Shown piece after piece: positions 1 through 7,356 of a stretch of 11,560 nt of DNA (position 1 is the stretch's first letter; every line of letters begins with the position of its first letter). Under the pieces are notes generated by a model that was not told the origin of the DNA, searched no databases, and saw only the letters and a list, made by a program, of their open reading frames with translations. Source of the DNA: Opitutaceae bacterium. Lineage in GTDB: Bacteria > Verrucomicrobiota > Verrucomicrobiia > Opitutales > Opitutaceae. The stretch spans positions 1 through 11,560 of the forward strand of contig JAHFTG010000047.1 of assembly GCA_023269455.1 (NCBI GenBank). Reading direction: 5' to 3'. Position numbers and translations under genes: made by a program.

Positions 1-418
1 TAATGGGGTAGAGGGTTTATAGGAAGAGGATTAGCCGCAGCCCATCGAAAGGCAACCCTTTGCATGTTCTTTCTAAGAACTTCTGATTGATCGGTTCAAC
101 TAAATCGCTCCTGACATCGTTCAACGTTCAGTTCGGAACTGCCTCGCCGCCTGTCGGGATGTGACCAAAGGCAGTGTGGCCGAAGAGGACTGACCGTATT
201 TTATCAGTTTTTTCACGTTTGAAGTGATGGGAGGTAGCCGTGAACGGTGGTTGATCCAACCCGTTGACGTTGCTCGGGTATCTCCAGAGATCGTTACCGT
301 GTCGGTTAACACCAATGTAACAGCTTCCATTCGGATTGGTCACAGAGCCGAGCGGGAGCTCCGACCCAGAGTCCACGGAGCGAAGACCGCCCTGATTACA
401 GGGAATGCGGCCAGTGCG
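1..418. other. Gene-free stretch downstream of the GH2 fusion gene
   Basis: I find no convincing gene in these 418 bases. The short open frames give unrecognisable translations, and none has a clear ribosome-binding site. The stretch contains several small inverted repeats: 48-52 with 57-61 (AAAGG/CCTTT), a perfect 6-bp stem at 66-71 with 75-80 (GTTCTT/AAGAAC), a palindrome at 129-141 (CAGTTC-G-GAACTG), and CCCTG/CAGGG at 390-394 with 399-403. A further weak hairpin at 189-208 (ACTGA/TCAGT) is followed on the plus strand by six Ts at 208-213. It resembles a poor plus-strand terminator, for a gene that could lie beyond the left edge. None of these is a strong terminator for the minus-strand GH2 gene ending at 419. 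Confidence 0.5.
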
Positions 419-3400
419 TCACTTCCGGCTGACCCGAAGCCGCATAAACAGGGAACGGCCGTTGCCCACCCAGCCCGGGCCGGGCTCAACCGCGAACGCC
501 TTCTCGTTGCCCACGGTGCTGGACGTGGTCTGGAAATAATCCGGGTGCGCATCGGCATCGAACCACGATTTCAGGTCGGCGGAGATCTCTGGCAGGTAGC
601 GAAACTCGTCCCACCGCACCACCGGCACGCGGTAGTCCATCATCGCGATGGAATTCGTCCCCGGCGCGACGATCACGGGCAGGCGGGGCGAATTCGTCGC
701 CGGCACGAGGGGGGAAAGATCGAGCGCATTCTTGAGCATCAGTTTCAGGCCGTCGCCGACCGTATCGGCATTGGGATTGTTGCCGAGCGTGTTGAAATAC
801 TGCAATTCCCACGAGTCGCTCAGGCCGTTGCCGTCGCGATCCACGCCAGGGTTGGGCAGCGCGCCGAAGTAGAAATCCACGTCGCCTTGGTAGAGGCCCG
901 TGGCGGTCGTGTCCGCCGAGCTCGGGCCGGTGGTGGTCGCGCCGGGAGGCTGGAACTTATTGCCGATGGCGTTGATCGCGTGGAGCAGCGAGAGGTTGCC
1001 GGCGGGAAAGGCCGGGATCACGTTGGTGCGACCGGTGTCGCTCGGCGGCGTTAGGGTCGGCGTGAGCACGCGCAGGAAGAGATTCGGCGTGTCGGTCGTG
1101 AGGGTGATCGGCTGCTCGGTCGTCCCCAGTTGCGCCCAGTAAAGCTGGCCGTGGTAGCCGCGAAACTCTGGATAACCCCACAGAGCTCCGGTGATGCTGT
1201 TGTTGGCCGCTTTGTAGTTCACGCCGATCTCCTGGCCTTCCTGGCGGTTCTTCCACACGCGATAAGGCCCCTGCCCCAGCCAGCGCATGTCGGTGACGTT
1301 GGCCTCGGGATAGTCGAAGGTGACGCCGAGCCACGTCTGCGTGCCGGTGAGCGTGTAGCGGTATTTGAGGTTCACCCAGCCGTTCGGATGGATGCGCCAC
1401 TGGAAGCCGTTGCTTGCGGAGGTCACGTCGTTCATGGTCACGAGGTAGTCCGCGCCGTCGAACCCGTAGGTGACGCCCGACGTGGTCCAGGTGCCCGAGA
1501 CGGGGCGAGGCCCGTTGGAGAGCGACACAGGCAGGCCGGAGACGGTCACTCCGTTTAGCCGCCCGGTGGTGAGATCAAACTGCCACGTGCGCGTGCCGTT
1601 GGTCACACTGAGGACGCTGCCGTTGACACTGGGCGTAAGGCTGGCGGTGGAGTCGCCGGCCACATGAACGAGGCGGTCATGCACCGGGGCCTGGCCGCGC
1701 AACGGCCACATCCAGGTGTAAATCTCGTTCCCGGCGGGATCTCTCGCCGTCACGCGCAGCGCATCGTAGCTGGCCAGGCTTGCCGGGAGACCGAGCGCGA
1801 GCGTGCCCGACGTGCCGGGGGCGACCGCAGGCCCGGCGAAAGACGTGCTGCTCGTGCCGACGATGAAACCGGTGTTCTGAACCGTCGTCGAATCGGCGGG
1901 ATCCGGGAACCAGCCGAGATCCCAGTGGAACGTGCATTGGGTGAGATTGGTGAAGTCGAACCGGTTCTCGACCGCGAGCGAGCCGGTGAAGGTGGCTGGA
2001 TTGGGCGCGGTGATCTGCACGGGGCTCCAGAGCGCCTTCACGGTGTAATAGCTGGCCTCTTTCTCGCGATACGGTCCAACGATGCCGTCGGGCGCGTTGG
2101 ATCCCGCCGTGTCGATCGCGCCGCCCTGGTCGTCGCGCACGAGGCCCTCGTCAAGGAGCGCCCAGATGAACATGCCGCCGCCGTTGGGCGCGGTGCGCAT
2201 CGCGTTCCAGTGATCCGCCAGGCCCGCGCCGCCGCCGCCGTCGAACAGGCCGTGTTGAATCTCCGTGGGCATATACACCGGCTGGCCCGCGCCGAGATAA
2301 CTGAGGAAGGTGGTGTAATCGGCGTAGTGATGCGTGCGGACGCCGCCGGTGAGTTCCGAGCCCCAGTTGGCCGGGTGCAGCACCTTGCGATTCTGCGGAT
2401 CCCAGAGCGCGAAGTCGTCGTCCAAGGTGCCGTTGGAACCGCCTTCGTTGCCGTTGTCCCACGCCAGGATGCACGGGTGGTTCACATCCCGGATCACCAT
2501 CTCGCGCACGAGGCCCTGCCCAACGGTATCGTCGTAAGCTCCCTGCCAGCCGGCCAGTTCGTCGAGCACAAGCAGCCCGAGCCGGTCGCATTCTTCGAGG
2601 AAATGTTTCGAGGGCGGGTAATGGCTCATCCGCACGGCGTTCATGTTCATGCTCTTCATCAACTGGATGTCGGCGATGCTCACCGCGCGGCTGGTGGTGC
2701 GACCGTCCGTCGGCCAGAACTCGTGCCGGTTAACGCCGCGCATCACGATCTTCTTCCCGTTCAGCGTGAACCCGCTGTTGGCAACAAAACCGATCGTGCG
2801 GAAGCCGATGGTCTCCGTGCGCGAACACAGCACCGTCGCTCCGTCGCGGATCTCGACGATGAGCTTGTAGAGGTTCGGAAACTCGGGCGACCACGGGTTC
2901 GGAGTAGGCAGCGTGGCGGAAAGAGTGGCGCTGGTCGCGCCGGTAGCCGCGGTTGCGGTGAACTCGGAGCCGAGCGCGACATTGTTCATATCCGTCACCC
3001 GCGCGGCCACGGTGCAGGCGCTGCTCACGCCGGACAGGAACGTGTTCACGGTGATCTGCCCGCTGGCCTTCGCATCGACAGCGACGCGCTCGATATTCAT
3101 GGCGGGCCGGGCCTCAAGATACACCGGGCGATAGATGCCGCCAAAGACCCAGTAGTCCGCCGTCCGCTCGGCATCGTTCACGGACGCGTTCGCGGAGACT
3201 TTCTTCACGTTGACTTCGAGGAGATTGCTCGCGCCGTAGTTCAGGTTGCCCGTCACGTCGTAGCTGAATTCGTAAAACGCACCTTGGTGAGTCGACGACG
3301 AGACCGCGGCCTGACTCGCGCTGACGCCGCTGCCGATGGCCGAATACAGGTCCGTGGCCGTGCCGGCGGAGTTTTGCAGAGTGAGAACGCCGCCCGTGCC

Positions 3401-5743
3401 GACAGCCGGCGAAACAGTCGTGCCGCTGGTGGCGTTGTTGAAGTTCCACTGATAGAGCGGAGTCGGCGGCGTGACGCTGGCACTGAGCGCGGACCCGCGC
3501 ACGCTCTCGAGCTGGGCCTGGGTGAGAGCGCCGTTGAAGATGCGGAAATCGTCGCCCCAGCCGTCGAAGGCGCGACCGCGATCGCTGCCGCGATTGAGAA
3601 AATAGGCGAACGCGCTCGTGCCAAACGGCACCGATGCGCCCGCTCCGTAAGTGGCCGTGGTCACCGGGCTCCCCAAGGAACCGGAGCGGTTGCCGACATA
3701 AATTTTCACCTGGTTCGAGCCCAGGGTGGAATCGTAGGTCACCGCCACGAACGTCCAGTCGCTTCCGCTCAGCACGTTGGGCGTGGCGATCACGCCGTTG
3801 CCGGAATCGTTATTCACCTTGAACTGGAGCGTGCGGGTGTTGCCCCCGGAGTTGTAGGCGGACAAGTAAACGCCACTGCCGTTTGCATCGTAGTTCGCCG
3901 CCGAGCCGATGTCCATGAGGCGCGGGAAACGCCCGTCGGGCATCGTGCTGAAGTCCGCCTCGGGCTTCACCCAGCAGGCCACCGTGAAACTCGTGAGCGT
4001 GCCGAGGTTGAGATTGCCGCTGGCGCTGGCAACCACTCCTCCGCCCTGCCCCATCGAGGTGGCCGCGGTGTTGTTGAAGGCGCGCTCGTTGGCCAACGCG
4101 GCCGGAACCGCCGATCCCCCGCCACCGGGGGCCACGCCGTTGATGAGCGGGGTGGTGTCGGTCATCGAACCCTCGAAAACGAGGAAGATGCGCTTGCCGG
4201 CCCAATTGGCGGGCACGGTGAACGTTTTCTTATAGTCCCCAAACTCGGTGGTGTTGATGTTGCCGTATTCGTAAGAGCCGAAGCCCTTGGTCTCCCAGCA
4301 GGACGGCACGGGAATCGTCGTCCAAACTCCGGCATTCCTCCCGCCGGACACACGAAAGTCCCACGGCACGGTGTTGTCCTTGTCAGTGCCGGAGAGGTAT
4401 TGGACGTCATTGGTCGTCGCACCGGCGATCCCTGGGGCAACCAGCCGGACCGTCTCGTTATCCGCGATCCCGGTCACCTGGTAAGTGCCGCCGCCGGTGA
4501 AGGTGGCGGTCACGACGCCGTTGCGCACCACGCTGACCGTCTGGCCGCTCATGTCGGCAGTGTCCACGGTGAGTTTGCCAGTGACCGCGTAGGTGCTCAG
4601 AAGATGGAAGGTGAAGGTCTTCACCCCGGCCGAGAGGGCATAAATGAGGGAGCCCGCCCCGTTCTGACCGTCGCCGACGAAGAAGCTGAACTTTTTGGTG
4701 CGAACGAAGCCGGCGACAAACAGGTTATCGCTGGTATTCAGCACGGGGGCCGGGATCGAGCCATTGAGCACGCGACTGAGATACCAGGAGAGGCCCGACC
4801 ACTGTTGGTCCGTCGTCAAGGTGGTGTGCGGCCAGTATTGCTGCTCGTTGCTGTCATTGGACCCGTTGCCGTTGAAGTCCTGATAAGTCCCGGCAGTTCC
4901 CGTATGAATGGTGATTTTGCTGAACTCCCCGGTGAAACTCGCGGCGGCGATCGCATTGTTCCGATAACTCGTGTCATTGATCGGCGGGCAAGTGGGTTCG
5001 TCGCTGTTTACGAAGAAATGAATCTCGCTATAGGGATTGTTCCGGGAGGCGAGATTCGATGCCCGCGCCATGTAGCGCGAGGTGATGAGCGCAGTGGGGG
5101 TATTCGGATTGCCAATATCGGTATCCAGTTGGGTTTTGTGGTTGCTGGCGGCTCCGTTGTTATACCAGCCATTGGTCAAATCGTAGCCGTAGTCCGACAT
5201 TCCATAGAAAGCCCCCCCGGTGCGGAAGTAGTCGGGGAATTTCGTCAGCGCCGCCATGGTGTTCCCACCTCCGCCGGAGTAGCCGGTGATGTTGATATTA
5301 TTCGGGTTGATGAAGCTGCCATACTGGGCCTTCGCTGCCTCCACGGCGTCAAAGATATCGTAAATCTCAAGCCCCCCGGAGTCGCGAACCCCGCCGGAAC
5401 CCATACGCCCGCGCATCGCGACCGTGATGACGAAGAACCCCTGATCTCGAAGCTGCTGGGCATTGGGCCTCACCATATCGAAGAGACCTGGATCATCGGA
5501 ATACTGATGCGTCGTCACCATCACCGGCGCGTTGGAGACGGCGTTATTATAATTCACCTCCATCTTCAGATTGAGTGCGGCTCCTTGCGCATCCGTGCTG
5601 ATGGTGGACTGATACGTTTTGATCTCAGTAACGCTCGCCGCAGTGGCGATTCCCGTCGTCACGATGAACGCTACGACGATGAAAATGGAGTGCAGGCGGA
5701 ACAAGCGTCGGCTTGGTCCGAAACCAAAGGAGCGAGGCAACAT
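419..5743 (-). CDS. Secreted esterase-like / GH2 beta-galactosidase-type fusion with an inserted LamG domain
   Basis: This 1774-residue protein is far longer than a usual GH2 beta-galactosidase (about 1000). Residues 1-35 form a signal peptide (Arg-rich start, hydrophobic core, ATA-A cleavage site), so the enzyme is exported. Residues ~38-335 are an alpha/beta-hydrolase domain with nucleophile motif GYSGG (Ser156) and plausible partners Asp248 and His306. Residues ~345-440 look like a small beta domain. GH2 begins near 448 (SGTDKDNTVPWDF). Its jelly roll is interrupted at ~538-815 by a LamG domain and resumes at THQGAFYEF. The GH2 signature RGVNRHEFWP (1002-1011), acid/base Glu1100 (WDNGNE) and nucleophile Glu1161 (YMPTEIQHG) are all present, so the enzyme should be active. 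Residues ~1355-1600 match the beta-galactosidase small-chain domain (LGQGPYRVW). The C-terminus has an acidic, calcium-binding-like motif (DRDGNGLSDSWE, ~1635). An in-frame stop lies three codons before the ATG, which fixes the start; no clear Shine-Dalgarno is seen. The GH2 assignment is firm. The esterase activity and the exact sugar are inferred. Confidence 0.9.
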   Translation of the reverse strand: MLPRSFGFGPSRRLFRLHSIFIVVAFIVTTGIATAASVTEIKTYQSTISTDAQGAALNLKMEVNYNNAVSNAPVMVTTHQYSDDPGLFDMVRPNAQQLRDQGFFVITVAMRGRMGSGGVRDSGGLEIYDIFDAVEAAKAQYGSFINPNNINITGYSGGGGNTMAALTKFPDYFRTGGAFYGMSDYGYDLTNGWYNNGAASNHKTQLDTDIGNPNTPTALITSRYMARASNLASRNNPYSEIHFFVNSDEPTCPPINDTSYRNNAIAAASFTGEFSKITIHTGTAGTYQDFNGNGSNDSNEQQYWPHTTLTTDQQWSGLSWYLSRVLNGSIPAPVLNTSDNLFVAGFVRTKKFSFFVGDGQNGAGSLIYALSAGVKTFTFHLLSTYAVTGKLTVDTADMSGQTVSVVRNGVVTATFTGGGTYQVTGIADNETVRLVAPGIAGATTNDVQYLSGTDKDNTVPWDFRVSGGRNAGVWTTIPVPSCWETKGFGSYEYGNINTTEFGDYKKTFTVPANWAGKRIFLVFEGSMTDTTPLINGVAPGGGGSAVPAALANERAFNNTAATSMGQGGGVVASASGNLNLGTLTSFTVACWVKPEADFSTMPDGRFPRLMDIGSAANYDANGSGVYLSAYNSGGNTRTLQFKVNNDSGNGVIATPNVLSGSDWTFVAVTYDSTLGSNQVKIYVGNRSGSLGSPVTTATYGAGASVPFGTSAFAYFLNRGSDRGRAFDGWGDDFRIFNGALTQAQLESVRGSALSASVTPPTPLYQWNFNNATSGTTVSPAVGTGGVLTLQNSAGTATDLYSAIGSGVSASQAAVSSSTHQGAFYEFSYDVTGNLNYGASNLLEVNVKKVSANASVNDAERTADYWVFGGIYRPVYLEARPAMNIERVAVDAKASGQITVNTFLSGVSSACTVAARVTDMNNVALGSEFTATAATGATSATLSATLPTPNPWSPEFPNLYKLIVEIRDGATVLCSRTETIGFRTIGFVANSGFTLNGKKIVMRGVNRHEFWPTDGRTTSRAVSIADIQLMKSMNMNAVRMSHYPPSKHFLEECDRLGLLVLDELAGWQGAYDDTVGQGLVREMVIRDVNHPCILAWDNGNEGGSNGTLDDDFALWDPQNRKVLHPANWGSELTGGVRTHHYADYTTFLSYLGAGQPVYMPTEIQHGLFDGGGGAGLADHWNAMRTAPNGGGMFIWALLDEGLVRDDQGGAIDTAGSNAPDGIVGPYREKEASYYTVKALWSPVQITAPNPATFTGSLAVENRFDFTNLTQCTFHWDLGWFPDPADSTTVQNTGFIVGTSSTSFAGPAVAPGTSGTLALGLPASLASYDALRVTARDPAGNEIYTWMWPLRGQAPVHDRLVHVAGDSTASLTPSVNGSVLSVTNGTRTWQFDLTTGRLNGVTVSGLPVSLSNGPRPVSGTWTTSGVTYGFDGADYLVTMNDVTSASNGFQWRIHPNGWVNLKYRYTLTGTQTWLGVTFDYPEANVTDMRWLGQGPYRVWKNRQEGQEIGVNYKAANNSITGALWGYPEFRGYHGQLYWAQLGTTEQPITLTTDTPNLFLRVLTPTLTPPSDTGRTNVIPAFPAGNLSLLHAINAIGNKFQPPGATTTGPSSADTTATGLYQGDVDFYFGALPNPGVDRDGNGLSDSWELQYFNTLGNNPNADTVGDGLKLMLKNALDLSPLVPATNSPRLPVIVAPGTNSIAMMDYRVPVVRWDEFRYLPEISADLKSWFDADAHPDYFQTTSSTVGNEKAFAVEPGPGWVGNGRSLFMRLRVSRK
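3299..4132 (-). other. LamG (concanavalin A-like) domain nested in the GH2 sugar-binding domain
   Basis: This segment encodes residues ~538-815 of the GH2 fusion protein. It interrupts the GH2 jelly roll between MTDTTPLINGV and THQGAFYEF, which are adjacent in ordinary GH2 enzymes. LamG hallmarks are SFTVACWVK (~585-593), DWTFVAVTYD (~662-671), VKIYVGN (~679-685) and GDDFRIFNGALTQAQLE (~730-746). The element normally found first in such domains (PLYQWNFNN, ~762-770, then GGVLTLQNSAG) comes last here, so the domain appears circularly permuted. The likely role is glycan binding or positioning next to the active site, which is inferred. The LamG fold call is fairly secure and the exact boundaries are approximate. 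Confidence 0.75.
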
Positions 5744-5837
5744 AGGGGTCTACCAAAACACCCGATCAGGAGACCACGCACGAGCGACGCGAATCTGATA
5801 CCGTTCAGGTTGGGGACCAGATACAGGTTAATTGCGT

Positions 5838-5854
5838 AGGCTCCGCCGAAGCCT
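5838..5854. repeat. Short inverted repeat (AGGCT/AGCCT)
   Basis: The arms AGGCT (5838-5842) and AGCCT (5850-5854) pair perfectly around a 7-base loop; the minus strand reads AGGCT-tcggcgg-AGCCT. On the plus strand it is followed by GTTTAT, too weak for a confident terminator. The compact GC-rich form resembles REP-like intergenic palindromes, but I see no second copy in this window, so that reading is not supported here. Confidence 0.35.
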
Positions 5855-5864
5855 GTTTATCGCC

Positions 5865-5892
5865 CCCCCGCGTGGTCGGCCGCGCGCGGGGG
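5865..5892. repeat. Perfect 8-bp GC hairpin in the GH2 leader region
   Basis: CCCCCGCG (5865-5872) pairs perfectly with CGCGGGGG (5885-5892) around a 12-base loop. The right arm lies inside the GH3-derived relic and the left arm lies outside it, so the hairpin formed across the relic boundary. No T run follows on either strand, so it is not a canonical terminator. If the GH2 transcript starts upstream of it, it would be a stable structure in the 5' leader. Confidence 0.4.
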
Positions 5893-5966
5893 ACGCGGCA
5901 CACCCGCTTCGACGTCCTCCACATAGAGTTGCACCACCTCGGCTCCGGCGCGTTCGCCGATGTTGG
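5883..5966 (-). pseudogene. Relic fragment of a GH3 gene (fibronectin III-like domain)
   Basis: This 84-bp stretch matches 7575-7658 inside the intact GH3 gene at 79 of 84 positions, in the same orientation (mismatches at 5902, 5904, 5914, 5923 and 5956). Read on the minus strand it encodes NIGERAGAEVVQLYVEDVE followed by AGVPRPPR, against ASVPRPPR at the same place in the intact GH3 protein (residues ~759-785). Three of the four differing codons are silent third-base changes; the fourth turns Ser into Gly. Similarity ends abruptly on the GH2 side. On the LamG side only a vague RxP-N resemblance continues. There is no start codon and no surrounding GH3 sequence, so this is a remnant and not a gene. 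It probably derives from a second GH3 copy that was lost, though a direct duplication is also possible. Confidence 0.8.
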
Positions 5967-6030
5967 ACGGTGTCCGGTCTTTTTGACGAGTGGGCCGATG
6001 GGAAATGTCGGCTCACCGCGAATGTGGAAT

Positions 6031-6057
6031 GTAAAGCCGGCCGCGAAATCCGGCCGG
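6031..6057 (-). terminator. Candidate Rho-independent terminator of the LamG gene
   Basis: The arms CCGGCCG (6037-6043) and CGGCCGG (6051-6057) form a perfect 7-bp GC stem with a 7-base loop. On the minus strand the stem is followed by CTTTAC, a short U run. It begins 28 bases past the LamG stop codon. The stem is strong but the T run is poor, so termination may be partial and GH2 could still receive read-through. Confidence 0.45.
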
Positions 6058-6084
6058 GCATGGCGCTAACCACCGGGGATGAGT

Positions 6085-7119
6085 TTAGTTGCGATGATGG
6101 AGGCGCAGCGGCAGCGGCGCTCGACCGACGGTAACGGAGCTAGGGACCAAGACGCAGGTGGGGGTCGAGGCGGAGACAGGTGCGCAGACGGAGGCGCAGG
6201 CGGGCGGCGCAGGAATTGCCGAAGCGCGAATTCCTTCAATCTCGGAAAGGGTAAGCAGGCCCTTGTAGATGCGAATGTCGTCCATTTGACCGTCGAAACC
6301 ATTCGCGGTCCCATCTGTATTGGTCTCTCGATTGGCAAGGAACAGTGTGTCGGTGGCACCGACGACGGGAGCCCCCGAAGGAACCCAATAGGTGCCGTCA
6401 TGCACACCTAGTCCCGTCACGACAACGGGAGCGGCGCCCGTTCCACCGGTGATAACCGACGCATTGCCCGTGGTTCCGTAGATCCCCTTCATGATGGCAT
6501 CATTATTACAGGCGCCGCCGACAGTGTTGGTGCCGTTGTATGCAATGGCTAGGAAGACCCAGTCTGAGTCATATCCAGCACCCCAAAGATCGCCGGTATT
6601 TACAACATGGCCATTAATGCCGAAAATGATTCCGTTGCCCCAATTGCCATCAAGACCGATGGAGATGCCCGGATGGGAAGGTTCGCCGATGTTGAGCAGA
6701 TCGACGGCTTTAAAGCCGCTTCGTTTGACCCACATGGTAATCGTGAACTGGGTGAGGCCGGTCAGATCGAGGCTGCTCACCGCAGCCGCGTTGGTGATCC
6801 GGCTGGAGCTGGTGCCCTCACGATAATTATCATAGGAATTTTGGGCGTTGAACGCTTTATCCCCCGCACGTCCAGAGACGCCGGGAACGCCAAATGACCC
6901 TGCAGCATACCCGGTGCCTCCCGTCACAAGGCCGACATTGAGCACCAGGGTTCCACCGGGTCCGGTGCCGGTATTCGCACCATCAGCGTTGTCGAAGTTC
7001 CATTGATAGAGCGGGGCAACGGCCAGCGCGCTGACTGCGGAGCCAAGCATGGCGCAGGCGGCAATGAGGGCGCGGGTGGCGTTAGAAGCGGGTGCTGTGG
7101 GGTATTGATTGTCTGGCAT
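6085..7119 (-). CDS. Secreted LamG-domain (concanavalin A-like) protein
   Basis: This 344-residue protein carries a signal peptide (hydrophobic ALIAACAMLGSAVSALA, cleavage near Ala33). The mature part, ~36-302, is one LamG-type beta-sandwich: opening strand PLYQWNFDN (36-44), FTITMWVKRSG (125-135), DWVFLAIAYNGT (186-197), DTLFLANRE (257-265) and closing segment DDIRIYKGLLTLSEIEGIR (280-298). No glycosidase motif is visible, so it is more likely a glycan-binding or surface protein than an enzyme. The domain closely resembles the one nested in the neighbouring GH2 protein. After residue 302 the tail is Pro/Ala/Ser/Thr-rich with three cysteines and ends LRLHHRN. It lacks the Pro-Glu-Pro, hydrophobic helix and Arg cluster of a PEP-CTERM sorting signal. 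The start is chosen for its signal peptide; no clear Shine-Dalgarno precedes it. The fold is clear and the function unknown. Confidence 0.85.
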   Translation of the reverse strand: MPDNQYPTAPASNATRALIAACAMLGSAVSALAVAPLYQWNFDNADGANTGTGPGGTLVLNVGLVTGGTGYAAGSFGVPGVSGRAGDKAFNAQNSYDNYREGTSSSRITNAAAVSSLDLTGLTQFTITMWVKRSGFKAVDLLNIGEPSHPGISIGLDGNWGNGIIFGINGHVVNTGDLWGAGYDSDWVFLAIAYNGTNTVGGACNNDAIMKGIYGTTGNASVITGGTGAAPVVVTGLGVHDGTYWVPSGAPVVGATDTLFLANRETNTDGTANGFDGQMDDIRIYKGLLTLSEIEGIRASAIPAPPACASVCAPVSASTPTCVLVPSSVTVGRAPLPLRLHHRN

Positions 7120-7200
7120 AAAGAGGGCTACTGATAAGAAACTTGGCGGGGATCGGGTCGGGAGTGGCTAACTATTTCCCGGCACGCTGTTTGGCGCTAG

Positions 7201-7212
7201 TGAAGCGTATCA
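7201..7212. promoter_or_regulatory. Weak operator-like inverted repeat upstream of the LamG gene
   Basis: TGAAGCGTATCA is a partial dyad (TGA/TCA ends, extended to GTGA/TCAC with the next bases) located 82-93 bases before the LamG start. A related sequence, TGATACCGTTCA at 5796-5807 (TGAACGGTATCA on the minus strand), lies 53-64 bases before the GH2 start. LacI-family regulators of sugar genes bind dyads of this general shape. The symmetry is incomplete, and matches this good between two regions of this length are expected by chance, so this is only a pointer. Confidence 0.15.
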
Positions 7213-7289
7213 CGCTAGGAAACTGACTTTGGTGCGGCGATGACTCCTCGCCTGACATGGTTCAAGGAGAGCCGCCACTATCGCCCAGC

Positions 7290-7321
7290 CGCGCCGACCT
7301 CTCAAAAAGTCACTCGGCGCG
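7290..7321 (-). terminator. Perfect 8-bp hairpin downstream of GH3, possible terminator
   Basis: CGCGCCGA (7290-7297) pairs perfectly with TCGGCGCG (7314-7321) around a 16-base loop, starting 36 bases after the GH3 stop. The base of the stem is not followed by a T run on the minus strand; the run of Ts lies in the loop. It could be a Rho-independent-like pause, a 3'-end stabilising stem or a processing site. The stem is certain from the sequence, its role is not. Confidence 0.35.
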
Positions 7322-7356
7322 CAGGCAATTTCCAACCAAGGGGAACTGCCGTTCGA

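Larger units (their letters stand above)
5744..6084. other. Intergenic region between the LamG and GH2 genes
   Basis: These 341 bases hold no complete gene. In the direction of transcription they contain a hairpin with a short T run just after the LamG stop (6031-6057), an 84-bp remnant of a GH3 gene (5883-5966), a GC-rich hairpin overlapping the end of that remnant (5865-5892) and a smaller hairpin (5838-5854). The last ~90 bases before the GH2 start hold no promoter hexamers that I would defend, although a GH2 promoter would be expected here if the upstream hairpin terminates transcription. Confidence 0.6.

Noticed and set aside
189..213. Hairpin ACTGA/TCAGT followed by six Ts on the plus strand
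   Set aside because: The stem is only 5 bp and AT-rich with a 10-base loop, and no plus-strand gene is visible to its left. It cannot serve the minus-strand GH2 gene.
128..376. 82-codon minus-strand frame downstream of GH2
   Set aside because: No recognisable domain, no clear ribosome-binding site and no family resemblance. It may be a decayed remnant but I cannot support a gene.
5796..5807. TGATACCGTTCA before GH2, resembling TGATACGCTTCA before the LamG gene, as a shared operator
   Set aside because: A 10/12 match between two regions of about 300 bp is expected several times by chance, and the two-fold symmetry is only partial. It is kept only as a very low-confidence note at the LamG site.
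1664..5839. Very long open frame (1391 codons) on the plus strand, antisense to the GH2 gene
   Set aside because: Its translation is rich in Arg/His/Gly/Val with no recognisable domain, and it mirrors a clearly real gene. Long antisense frames are expected opposite high-GC genes with biased third positions.
5832..6134. Short plus- and minus-strand open frames over the LamG-GH2 intergenic region
   Set aside because: They run across the GH3 relic in other frames and over the terminator hairpin, and give Arg-rich translations with no recognisable homology.
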